Of a DNA stretch of 64,000 bases, positions 56,111-64,000 are shown piece by piece. This DNA is from Cladocopium goreaui (Eukaryota; Sar; Dinophyceae; Suessiales; Symbiodiniaceae). The DNA lies in the NCBI GenBank assembly GCA_947184155.2, contig CAMXCT020001424.1:124001-188000 (forward strand). The letters are read 5' to 3'. Below the pieces are notes generated by a model that was not told the origin of the DNA, searched no databases, and worked only from the letters and a program-made list of their open reading frames with translations. Within the stretch, counting starts at the first letter, position 1; each line of letters opens with the position of its first letter. Both the position numbers and the translations under genes were made by a program.

Positions 56111-56266
56111 GATGGGGCCCCCAAGATAGCTAAGTTATGCTGGTTTGTAAATGGTTTAAACTAGATGGTTTAATTATGGTAGATATTTCACGAACTAGTT
56201 AGTTCATTTTGGGATTATCATGGTTTTTGTTAACCAACGTTCACTTATAACTGGGGGGGCCCCATC
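56111..56266. mobile_element. Family F palindrome
   Basis: GATGGGGCCCCCAAGATAGC to TAACTGGGGGGGCCCCATC. Ends of the same kind occur singly near 2849 and 51964. Confidence 0.7.
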
Positions 56267-57230
56267 CTGTCTAATAACTGCCTTCTAAGGTCGAAGCCAG
56301 AGGAAAAACACCTCTGGAAAGTACTAGGGAAGCGGGAATGGGTCCCATGGGGGTCCCAAGGGATGATTCATCAGACGATCTGTCTATATATAAATATAGA
56401 GAGAGAGACGTCTAGAAGTATAGTTCAATTGATGTTTTTAAAAGTCCTTTTTGAAGTATAGGATCCTATCAAGAACATAGGGTGATCTAGAATCTAGAAA
56501 AACTGGAATTGAAGTTATCAGAAATCATGAAGCAAAATGCTTAATGATTGAAGTCATCTGACCCTAGGGATTCTCAAAAAAACTGTGAGTATTTGATCAT
56601 GTGTTCTTAAAAACATGTAGAAGTTAAAAAGGTGGGATGATATGAAAACCATTGAAAACCAAATGTGAAGTCGGTAAAAATCCCATCCATAATTTGTTCG
56701 ACATCCCAATCATATCCCAATTCTATGTCCATATTTTAATTGTTGAAAAACCGATTAAGTCACCATGAATTTGGATCTTTGGACATGTTTTGAGGGAACC
56801 TTAACGGGAAAACCTGGTATTTCTTGTTAAAACAAAATTATCCTGTAGGTTTCCCCTTAAACAAATCGATCGATTTTTACTTTGATATCATTTTTTTTTC
56901 GCAATTACTAGTTATATACTAGCTGTTAAAATCCTCATAAACCACTCATAAAATCTGAGATTCCCCTTGAGGAAAACTGGAACACCCTATTTTTTAGGTG
57001 TAAAAAACCTATGTTTGCGAAGGTTTTCCCAAGAAGACCGGTCCATTCTCGTTGAATTGTAGCAATTCATTTGCCTGAAAATAGCTACCATCTGGTAAAT
57101 TAACATAGACCCTGAAAATCACCAGTTTTTAGTGGAAACTAATCTTTCAACCCTGATGACTGCCAGGGTCTATGTTTATTTACTGGAGGCTAATGGAATA
57201 TAACAATTCACTAACCTGCAAAACAATAAG

Positions 57231-57335
57231 TACCCTCTGGTAAACTAACATAACTATGGAAAATCACCATTTTTGATGGGAAAATCCCCTATAAATGGCA
57301 ATTTTCAATAGCTACGTTAAATTACCAGAGGGTAT
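57231..57335. mobile_element. Family A element
   Basis: TACCCTCTGGTAAACTAACA to GTTAAATTACCAGAGGGTA. Confidence 0.85.
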
Positions 57336-57726
57336 AAAATAAAATGCGGCCGTTTTGGGGATGATTCCGCATATAAAAATCATCATTCCAATGTATTCCG
57401 ATAACGTCACGACGTGGTCATGATCAAACTCGTCCAGAACTTCGAGCCATTATTTGCCATCATTTACTGTATTTACCATAGTTTAATCATAGTTCAACCA
57501 TATTTTAACAATAGTTTATCCATGGTTTATCCATAGTTCAACCATAGTTTAACCATAGTTCAACCATATGTTAACCATAGTTTAACCATAGTTCAACCAT
57601 ATTTTAACAATAGTTTATCCATGGTTTATCCATAGTTTATCCATAGTTGACTACTATGAAGCATCATTAATTCACCGTAATTCATCCAGAACTATGGTGA
57701 TCCGTTTGGCTACTTTTAGCAAATGC

Positions 57727-57753
57727 CAGGTGTCCGGTGCTAAGCATCTTGAC
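57727..57753 (-). CDS. Mini-exon completing the first SH3-like module
   Basis: The acceptor TTCGCAG|GTCAAG opens VKMLSTGHL. Read to CACCTG|GCATTT it is a 27-base phase 0 exon with a GC donor. If the donor is ACCG|GACACC (GA type, exon 57733-57753) the product reads VKMLSTG-KMLSVKRSNVR with the next exon. That matches the internal repeat VELLRSGRQMSLRRDKLR of the second module, so the GA donor is preferred. Confidence 0.6.
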
Positions 57754-57819
57754 CTGCGAATTGGAGAGGATCAGCTGGGGTCCGGGAAAAATCCAGGGCG
57801 AGAAACTGTATTGAACTAA

Positions 57820-59090
57820 GGATTCCGTAGGATTTCATGGAATTTATGAAGGTTCAAGCGGGTTGAAAGGTTTTTGTCGGAGTTTCATGGGATTTTGATT
57901 GGATTTAAAGGAATCCAATGGAGTTTCATGAGGTTTAATAGGATTTAATGGGATTTATATGGCCTTGATGAACTTTGATGGGTTAACTGGGGTCTAAGTG
58001 GATTTCATCGGGTTAAGTATGGTTGAGTGGATGTCATGGAATTTACATGCATTTGAGGGGTTTTAATGGGATTAATGTCATTTAAGACATCAAATTATAT
58101 ATGATAATTACTTCCTGAAAGATATATTATCAACTTGAAATTCTAGTTCTTGCATTACTTACTAGGGTGCTAAGCAACAAGAATGGAGGTATCAAATATT
58201 CTTGTGGGATAGAATTTGGATATTTTGGAAAAAGTGGTAATTACTGGTATTCCCGCCAATTCATGACCATTTTTATGCGGAAAATGATGCTTGTCAAATG
58301 GATTCAGAGGCAACCCACCAGACAAACCCATATTCTCAAGGCTTTGGAAGATACTGTAAGTTTGGAGCCACAAAGCCTTTTTGTTGACCACTGACTTTTT
58401 TTGTTCGAAATATGCTTGGGACCATAAATTGGGGTGCTCAATATTGGAATAACATGGAGATGGATTTCTTAGTGTAATTTGGACCACTGATCAAAACATG
58501 CTTGGAAAGAACATGAGATGATTTCAGTCTCAGGATCGTACTGCTTCCAATGAACTCGCAATCCCAACATCTGCCCTCTCAACCGGCCTTTATGCTCAGA
58601 TCGCATTGGAATGTACATCTATCCGACTCCATGTTATTCCAATATAATCCCATCCCTTTCATATTGAACACCCCATAAATGGTCCCAATTATGTGGAACT
58701 TCCCCACTAAACCATGGTTCTAACATGTTCTAACAGAGTGTTTAATATTAGGGGGAAGAGGTTATTTTGGGGAGATCAGAATTTGCAAATTTCAATGGAA
58801 AGAGCCTTCTCCCTTCCAGGGTCCAGGGTCGATTTGGTATGATTTGATAGGGGATGGTAACAGGTCCAGTTTTGACCTTTTGGTAATTTAAGAGTCTGCT
58901 ATGGAAAATGGCCCATGTAGTTCGAAGATATTCGATGATTTACTCTAATTACACCCAAAAAAACAAACAAACACGATTTTCCCATTTGCAACCTCTAACT
59001 TCAATGATTTTTTTTCGCAAAGTGCCCCCCAAACTTCGGAAAATCAGCGAACTGTTCAGCTCCCATAAGGCTTCCCGTAAGGCGTCTCGG
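57820..59090. other. Intron-like stretch with GGATTTAATGG-type repetition
   Basis: Between 57830 and 58080 the phrase GGATTT(A/C)ATGG recurs about a dozen times with drift. The rest is AT-rich, with a family A half near 58872-58930. No exon was found. Confidence 0.45.
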
Positions 59091-59093
59091 TAC

Positions 59094-59219
59094 CTCGACG
59101 CGTTCCTCCTTGTGTCCTGGAACGAGTCGTAGGATGTAGCCCTGCTCTCCGTTGAGGTCCGTCATCCGGAGATCCACCAGCTGCACCAAGTCTCCAGGAC
59201 CCAAAACTTCCACGTTCTC
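59094..59219 (-). CDS. Exon: first SH3-like module (N-terminal part)
   Basis: Phase 0 to 0, 42 codons: ENVEVLGPGDLVQLVDL, RMTDLNGEQGYILRLV and PGHKEERVE. The acceptor is TCTCCAG|GAG and the donor GTCGAG|GTACCGAG. The pattern GDxVxLxxL..LNGxxGxI....xRVxV is a small beta-barrel module that I know from many dinoflagellate and algal proteins; its function is unknown. The following exon supplies the missing VKMLSTG strand. Confidence 0.8.
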
Positions 59220-59489
59220 CTGGAGAAAACTTGGCCATGGCCCACGCCACGGCACCAAAAAAAGATGGGCCTCAACTAGGAGGAAGAGGTGAATGTATAC
59301 ATTATATACATATTACATATACACAGACATATATATATATTCTATATATATATATATAAATGAGTATGTTATATTATATATATATATGTATGTGTATGTG
59401 TGCGTGATTTGGTGACTTAGCATCCCAATATTGACATTATCATGCGTTTGTTTAAGATGTGTTTGTTTGAAAATCGGGTGCCAGCAATC

Positions 59490-59581
59490 CTGCTCGGACT
59501 TCGGTATGAACTCCAGGGGAGGCAAGGAATCACCCGACTCACCTTGCTCGGCGGAGTGTCCCAGCATGCGCGTTGGCGACC
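59490..59581 (-). CDS. Exon before the SH3-like modules; acceptor from a family A end
   Basis: Phase 1 to 0. The acceptor ATTATCAAAG|GGTCGCC lies in the inverted end of a degenerate family A element (ACCCTTTGATAATTTCAG on the plus strand). The frame reads SPTRMLGHSAEQ, then GDSLPPLEFIPKSEQ. The end chosen is GAGCAG|GATTGC, a GA donor, because it joins in phase to the next exon. A canonical donor, GCAAG|GTGAGT at about 59543, is a clear alternative. An ATG inside could also be the gene start. Confidence 0.5.
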
Positions 59582-59793
59582 CTTTGATAATTTCAGAATG
59601 TGCTATGGAAAATTGCCCATTTATATAGATTGTTTAACTATTTGCCTCTTAAAATGATGAGTTTCCATAATTATTTGCCTATTTGCCAAAGGTTAGAAGG
59701 TAATATGTTGGAAAAACTCCAGGCGTTGAGGTTATGTTTATTTAATGGCTATATATATATATAGTTATATATATATATGGCTATTGAATGTTT

Positions 59794-59910
59794 AATGTGG
59801 GTAAAACAATGTCATGTTTACCACCCATGACTGGGAATGGTCTCCAAACCGCCTATAAAAATGCTGATGACTGGGGGGATGGTAAACATGACAGCCAGTT
59901 TTAGCCACAT
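59794..59910. mobile_element. Family D element
   Basis: AATGTGGGTAAAACAATGTC to GACAGCCAGTTTTAGCCACAT; the right end has drifted. Confidence 0.8.
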
Positions 59911-60192
59911 CACTCATCTTTTCAGGGTGTAAACTGTGTAAACAAAAGATGTTTATCATTGTTTATCTACCCTCTGGTAATTTAACATAGCTATTGAAAA
60001 TTGCCATTTATAGTGGATTTACCCATTGAAAATTGTGATTTTCCATAATTATGCTAACCCCCCCCCGTTGCCCATGTTTTCTTCAGCTGTAGGCATCTGA
60101 GCACCAAAAATCAGGTTTGCCAAACTCTCAACTGGGCCAGGGTTCCAGCTCTCTGGTACACAGATTTTTTTGGTGCCAGACAAAATGCCAAC

Positions 60193-60299
60193 TGGTTGGT
60201 GGTGTTTTTACCATCTTGAAACATATTATCATATTAATGGGAAGGATGACATCCCATATATGAAATGGAAAATAGAAAATGTTTGAAACCACCAACCAG
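60193..60299. mobile_element. Family B element
   Basis: CTGGTTGGTGGTGTTTTTACC to TTTGAAACCACCAACCAG, next to the tandem gene array. Confidence 0.85.
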
Positions 60300-60429
60300 G
60301 TAGAAAATATGTCAGATGAAAGATGATGGAAGTCAGAATGTATGTCCGAATATATGTCAGATAGAATGCCAGATAGCATGCCAGGATATATGCCACGGTG
60401 GTGATCACACGAAATACAATAATTTTCGG

Positions 60430-60715
60430 ATTCCTGTTGGCTTTGTCTTTGCAACATTTGGGAGCTGCAACCTTGCATGTGGCTTGGTATTTGAACGATT
60501 TTGGAGCTCGAACTTGACAAATGCCGTACGGGGGTCCACCATGTTCTTCTCATGTTGTGTGGTATTTGCAGTATTTGGAAGCTAGAGCGTTGAATTTTGC
60601 ATGGTATTTGCAGCACTTAGGGGCTAGCGGATGCTAGCGGCTGTAACCTTGCATTTGGCAGGGTACTTGCACGATTTTGAAGCTAGAACTTGCCAAATTA
60701 AATGGGGATTCAGCA
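60430..60715. repeat. Diverged 60-100 bp repeats beside the gene array
   Basis: The motif TTGCATGTGGCTTGGTATTT followed by an ACGATTTTGGAGCT-like segment recurs at about 60470, 60550, 60595 and 60650 with drift. It abuts the last array copy, where similarity to the array unit stops near 60715. It could be an eroded relative of the array spacer or an unrelated minisatellite; I cannot tell which. Confidence 0.55.
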
Positions 60716-60749
60716 AAAGACCGTGTCAGCAAAACATATCATACCGCCC

Positions 60750-61450
60750 TTAAGCCCAATAGCTGTTGGAATCTGCGCCGTCACCTTGCGCTTCGGCACC
60801 TGTCAAGTTGCCGGTGGAACATCTGCAAAAATACGGATCCTACCCTGCAGTCCTGCCTACTTTGGAACCTGCCTACGTGCGCATCAACCCCAGCCCCGCC
60901 TTGCAAATCGCTGACTTGAACGTCTGGCACAGTGGGTGCTTCGGCTACGTCTGGCACAGTGGGTGCTTCAGCTACGTCTGGCACAGTGGGCGCTTCAGCT
61001 ACATCTGTCTCCAACATCTCTGACAGGTTGACGGCGTCCAAGGGAGGCCAAGATTCATCAGATCCACCTCGTTTCAGCTGGCAAAATCGGCTACGGCGAA
61101 TAGACTACAGCCATGGCATGCCATGGTGGAGGTACAGGTTGTAGTTCGTATGTTTTATCAGATGGGTGCTGGTTGCAAATCAGTTTCCCATCCACTTGAC
61201 ATGTTTTTTACAAATCTGAGACGGAACAACAATATGTTCATAAAGTCGGCCATCAATCACAACATGTCACAACTCAATGCCATTCAAACAAGAATTTGTT
61301 AGGCACATTTAGGCACCTATCCCCTGGCTTCCATTCTATTAGCCCTATGAAGCCATTGCCTTCAGGCACACCCTGCGGGTCACCAAAAGCTGAGAAAATA
61401 TGTGAAGTCATGGGCTGAGCAGGCTCCATACATCTCCATACCGTACCCAT
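60750..61450 (-). CDS. Tandem-array gene, copy 1 (three exons)
   Basis: Function is not recognised; no signal peptide or membrane segment is visible. Exon 1 is 61317-61450, beginning MGTVWRCMEPAQPM, with an in-frame stop just upstream. Exon 2 is 60869-61090 and contains RFCQLKRG, DESWPPLDAVNLSEMLET and three copies of the nine-residue unit DVAEAPTVP. Exon 3 is 60750-60822, ends SNSYWA and stops with TAA. Donors are GATAG|GTGCC and GGCAG|GTTCC; acceptors are CCGTAG and TTTGCAG. Both introns are phase 2 (about 226 and 46 bases). A second in-frame ATG lies at 61427-61429. Most differences from the other copies are silent in this frame, which supports coding on this strand. This copy alone has a 10-base extra segment in intron 1. 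Confidence 0.8.
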
Positions 61451-61548
61451 TGCAAAAATTTAGACCGGATTAACTCTTAGAGGCTTTAGGGCTTCAGCAA
61501 TGTCCAGAACATCCGCAAACTATGTCAGCAAAACATATCATACTGCCC

Positions 61549-62219
61549 TTAAGCCCAATAGCTGTTGGAATCTGCGCCGTCCTCTTGCGCTTCGGCACCT
61601 GTCAAGTTGCCAGTGGAAAATCTGCAAAAATACGGATCCTACCCTGCAGTCCTGCCTACTTTGGAACCTGCCTACGTGTGCATCAACCCCAGCCCGGCCT
61701 TGCAAATCGCTGACTTGAACGTCTGGCACAGTGGGTGCTTCGGCTACGTCTGGCACAGTGGGCGCTTCAGCTACATCTGTCTCCAACATCTCTGACAGGT
61801 TGACGGCGTCCAAGGGAGGCCAAGATTCATCAGAGTCACCTCGTTTCAGCTGGCAGAATCGACTACGGCGAATAGACTACAGCCATGGCATGCCGTGGTG
61901 GAGGTACAGGTTGTAGGTCGTCTGTTTTATCAGATGGGTGCTGGTTGCAAGTCAGTTTCCCATCCACTTGACATTTTTTTTACAAATCTGAGACGGAACA
62001 ACAATATGTTCATAAAGTCGGCCATCGATCACAACATGTCACGACTCAATACTACTCAATGCCATTCAAACAAGAATTTGTTAGGCACCTATCCCCTGGC
62101 TTCCATTCTATTAGCCCTATGAAGCCATTGCCTTCAGGCACATGCGGGTCACCAAAAGTTGAGAAAATATGTGAAGTCATGGGCTGAGCAGGCTCCATAC
62201 ATCTCCATACCGTACCCAT
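61549..62219 (-). CDS. Tandem-array gene, copy 2 (three exons)
   Basis: Exons are 62089-62219, 61668-61862 and 61549-61621. Exon 2 has only two DVAEAPTVP units. Exon 1 carries a 3-base in-frame deletion, so GDPQGVPEG becomes GDPHVPEG, which fits selection on the reading frame. The start codon lies 98 bases from the stop of copy 3 and the stop lies 98 bases from the start of copy 1. Spacers this short in a same-strand array are typical of dinoflagellate tandem genes, whose transcripts are separated by spliced-leader trans-splicing; that processing is inferred here. Confidence 0.8.
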
Positions 62220-62317
62220 TGCAAAAATTTAGACCGGATTAACTCTTAGAGGCTTTAGGGCTCCAGCAATGTCCAGAACATCCCCAAACTATGTCAGCAA
62301 AACATATCATACCGCCC

Positions 62318-62981
62318 TTAGGCCCAATAGCTGTTGGAATCTGCGCCGTCCTCTTGCGCTTCGGCACCTGTCAAGTTGCCAGTGGAAAATCTGCAAAAAT
62401 ACGGATCCTACCCTGCAGTCCCGCCTACTTTGGAACCTGCCTACGTGTGCATCAACCCCAGCCCGGCCTTGCAAATCGCTGACTTGAACGTCTGGCACAG
62501 TGGGTGCTTCGGCTACGTCTGGCACAGTGGGCGCTTCAGCTACATCTGTCTCCAACATCTCTGACTGGTTGACGGCGTCCAAGGGAGGCCAAGATTCATC
62601 AGAGTCACCTCGTTTCAGCTGGCAAAATCGACTACGGCGAATAGACTACAGCCATGGCATGCCATGGTGGAGGTACAGGTTGTAGGTCGTATGCTTTATC
62701 AGATGGGTGCTGGTTGCAAATCAGTTTCCCATCCACTTGACATGTTTTTTACAAATCTGAGACGGAACAACAATATGTTCATAAAGTCGGCCATCGATCA
62801 CAACATGTCACAACTCAATGCCATTCAAACAAGAATTTGTTAGGCACCTATCCCCTGGCTTCCATTCTATTAGCCCTATGAAGCCATTGCCTTCAGGCAC
62901 ACCCTGCGGGTCACCAAAAGCTGAGAAAATATGTGAAGTCATGGGCTGAGCGGGCTCCATACATCTCCATACCGTACCCAT
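62318..62981 (-). CDS. Tandem-array gene, copy 3 (three exons)
   Basis: Exons are 62848-62981, 62437-62631 and 62318-62390. Exon 2 has two DVAEAPTVP units and reads VNQSEMLET where copies 1 and 2 read VNLSEMLET. The terminal exon reads GAEAQEDGADSNSYWA like copy 2, where copies 1 and 4 have GAEAQGDGA. All splice signals are intact. Confidence 0.8.
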
Positions 62982-63079
62982 TGCAAAAATTTAGACTGGA
63001 TTAACTCTTAGAGGCTTTAGGGCTTCAGCAATGTCCAGAACATCCCCAAACTATGTCAGCAAAACATATCATACCGCCC

Positions 63080-63798
63080 TTAAGCCCAATAGCTGTTGGA
63101 ATCTGCGCCGTCACCTTGCGCTTCGGCACCTGTCAAGTTGCCGGTGGAAAATCTGCAAAAATACGGATCCTACCCTGCAGTCCCGCCTACTTTGGAACCT
63201 GCCTACGTGTGCATCAACCCCAGCCCCGCCTTGCAAATCGCTGACTTGAACGTCTGGCACAGTGGGTGCTTCAGCTACGTCTGGCACAGTGGGTGCTTCG
63301 GCTACATCTGGCACAGTGGGCGCTTCGGCTACGTCTGGCACAGTGGGCGCTTCAGCTACATCTGTCTCCAACATCTCTGACTGGTTGACGGCGTCCAAGG
63401 GAGGCCAAGATTCATCAGAGTCACCTCGTTTCAGCTGGCAAAATCGACTACGGCGAATAGACTACAGCCATGGCATGCCGTGGTGGAGGTACAGGTTGTA
63501 GGTCGTATGTTTTATCAGATGGGTGCTGGTTGCAAATCAGTTTCCCATCCACTTGACATTTTTTTTTACAAATCTGAGACGGAACAACAATATGTTCATA
63601 AAGTCGGCCATCGATCACAACATGTCACAACTCAATGCCATTCAAACAAGAATTTGTTAGGCACCTATCCCCTGGCTTCCATTCTATTAGCCCTATGAAG
63701 CCATTGCCTTCAGGCACACCCTGCGGATCACCAAAAGCTGAGAAAATATGTGAAGTCATGGGCTGAGCGGGCTCCATACATCTCCATACCGTACCCAT
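63080..63798 (-). CDS. Tandem-array gene, copy 4 (three exons)
   Basis: Exons are 63665-63798, 63199-63447 and 63080-63152. Exon 2 is the longest of the array, with four DVAEAPTVP units; the whole length difference from copies 2 and 3 is two 27-base units (54 bases). Intron 1 has one extra T in the poly-T run at about 63559-63567, which argues that this stretch is not coding. Confidence 0.8.
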
Positions 63799-63896
63799 TG
63801 CAAAAATTTAGACTGGATTAACTCTTAGAGGCTTTAGGGCTTCAGCAATGTCCAGAACATCCCCAAACTATGTCAGCAAAACATATCATACCGCCC

Positions 63897-64000
63897 TTAA
63901 GCCCAATAGCTGTTGGAATCTGCGCCGTCACCTTGCGCTTCGGCACCTGTCAAGTTGCCGGTGGAAAATCTGCAAAAATACGGATCCTACCCTGCAGTCC
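63897..64000 (-). CDS. Tandem-array gene, copy 5 (partial, cut by window end)
   Basis: Only the terminal exon 63897-63969 (FSTGNLTGAEAQ to SNSYWA and a TAA stop) and part of intron 2 are inside the window. Sequence identity with copy 4 is nearly complete, so the array continues beyond base 64000. Confidence 0.75.

Larger units (their letters stand above)
55860..57726. other. Intron-like stretch
   Basis: It carries a family F palindrome, an AGACCCTG-type element near 57090-57192, a family A copy at 57231-57335 and a tandem run of CCATAGTTTAA/CCATAGTTCAA units at 57472-57655. No exon was found. Confidence 0.5.
3240..59581 (-). other. Putative giant split gene, or block of co-oriented genes
   Basis: Some sixty minus-strand exon candidates fall in this span. 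Chains that keep phase include 59490-59094-57727-55706-54485, 53746-51643-50934-50579, 39435-39296-38942-38500, 20212-19172-16424-16011-15393-14588, 11041-10822, 9888-9209-8959-8555 and 5820-5449-5232. Internal stops are skipped only at 51613. The span may hold one protein with SH3-like, J and cold-shock domains, or separate genes; no unambiguous start codon or polyadenylation site is visible. Confidence 0.5.

Noticed and set aside
60128-60616. 162-codon minus open frame
   Set aside because: It reads through a family B element and the diverged repeats beside the gene array. Its product is a translation of repeats.
60781-61041. Uninterrupted minus frame through exon 2 and intron 2 ending RCRSAR
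   Set aside because: In this frame copies 2 and 3 lose the stop and the variable CCG/CCA site changes W to R. The spliced FSTGNLTGAEAQ frame keeps the stop in all copies and makes that change silent.
63096-63380. Plus-strand open frames in the gene array (94 and 79 codons)
   Set aside because: Differences between copies are mostly silent in the minus frame but change residues in these frames, so they are shadows of exon 2.

Overview
The window looks like a nuclear genomic segment of a dinoflagellate, probably of the Suessiales/Symbiodiniaceae-Polarella kind; the species is an inference. Almost no long open reading frames exist. Coding sequence appears instead as islands of 27-220 bases, bounded by AG acceptors (often AG|G) and by GT, GC or GA donors, separated by AT-richer introns of 0.3-4 kb. 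Nearly all convincing exons lie on the minus strand. A head-to-tail array of near-identical small genes with about 98-base spacers lies at the right end. Unidirectional coding, GC/GA donors, tiny exons and tandem gene arrays are all known dinoflagellate traits. No rRNA, tRNA, CRISPR or prokaryotic operon signal was seen.

Layout, read in minus-strand transcription order. (1) 60750-64000: five tandem copies (the last cut by the window end) of a three-exon gene for a protein of about 140 residues with a variable nine-residue repeat. (2) 59581-51613: exons that assemble into two or three SH3-like modules of the type GDxVxL..L..LNGxxG....GRVxVxL.SG (59.6-57.7, 55.8-54.5 and 53.8-51.6 kb) with an arginine/serine-rich linker. 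(3) 51035-49211: exons that rebuild a DnaJ J-domain with the HPD motif. (4) 48.9-21.3 kb: some thirty short exons, many of them charged coiled coil. (5) 20.3-14.6 kb: RS/RD-rich exons followed by exons that rebuild a cold-shock-type domain. (6) 13.9-3.24 kb: further charged exons ending in a stop codon at 3240-3242. Blocks 2-6 may be one giant gene of about 56 kb or several co-oriented genes. Reading phase matches across many consecutive junctions, but not all, so some exons are missing or misplaced.

The introns are packed with short terminal-inverted-repeat elements. Family A (dozens of copies, about 100-120 bp) starts TACCCTCTGGTAAAC and ends GTTTACCAGAGGGTA. Family B (about 100 bp) starts CTGGTTGGTGGTTT and ends AAACCACCAACCAG. 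Family C is a palindrome of about 140 bp built on TTTAGGATCCTGAAAT and GGAGGTACC. Family D starts AATGTGGGTAAAACAATGTCATG. Family E is a near-perfect 120-130 bp hairpin. Family F is a GATGGGGCCCCC palindrome. A 3 kb degenerate array built on CTCATGA and a 56-bp minisatellite also sit in introns.

The most interesting pattern is that family A ends carry splice signals. The left end reads CTG|GTAAAC (a donor) and the right end reads TTTACCAG|AGGGTA (an acceptor). At several places a predicted exon runs straight into such an end and stops there in a phase that fits the next exon. These elements therefore behave like introners, supplying splice sites wherever they land. All exon calls here come from reading splice signals and reading frames by eye; no transcript or database comparison was possible. 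In exon entries, 'phase a to b' means the exon follows a codon split after a bases and itself ends with b bases of an unfinished codon.
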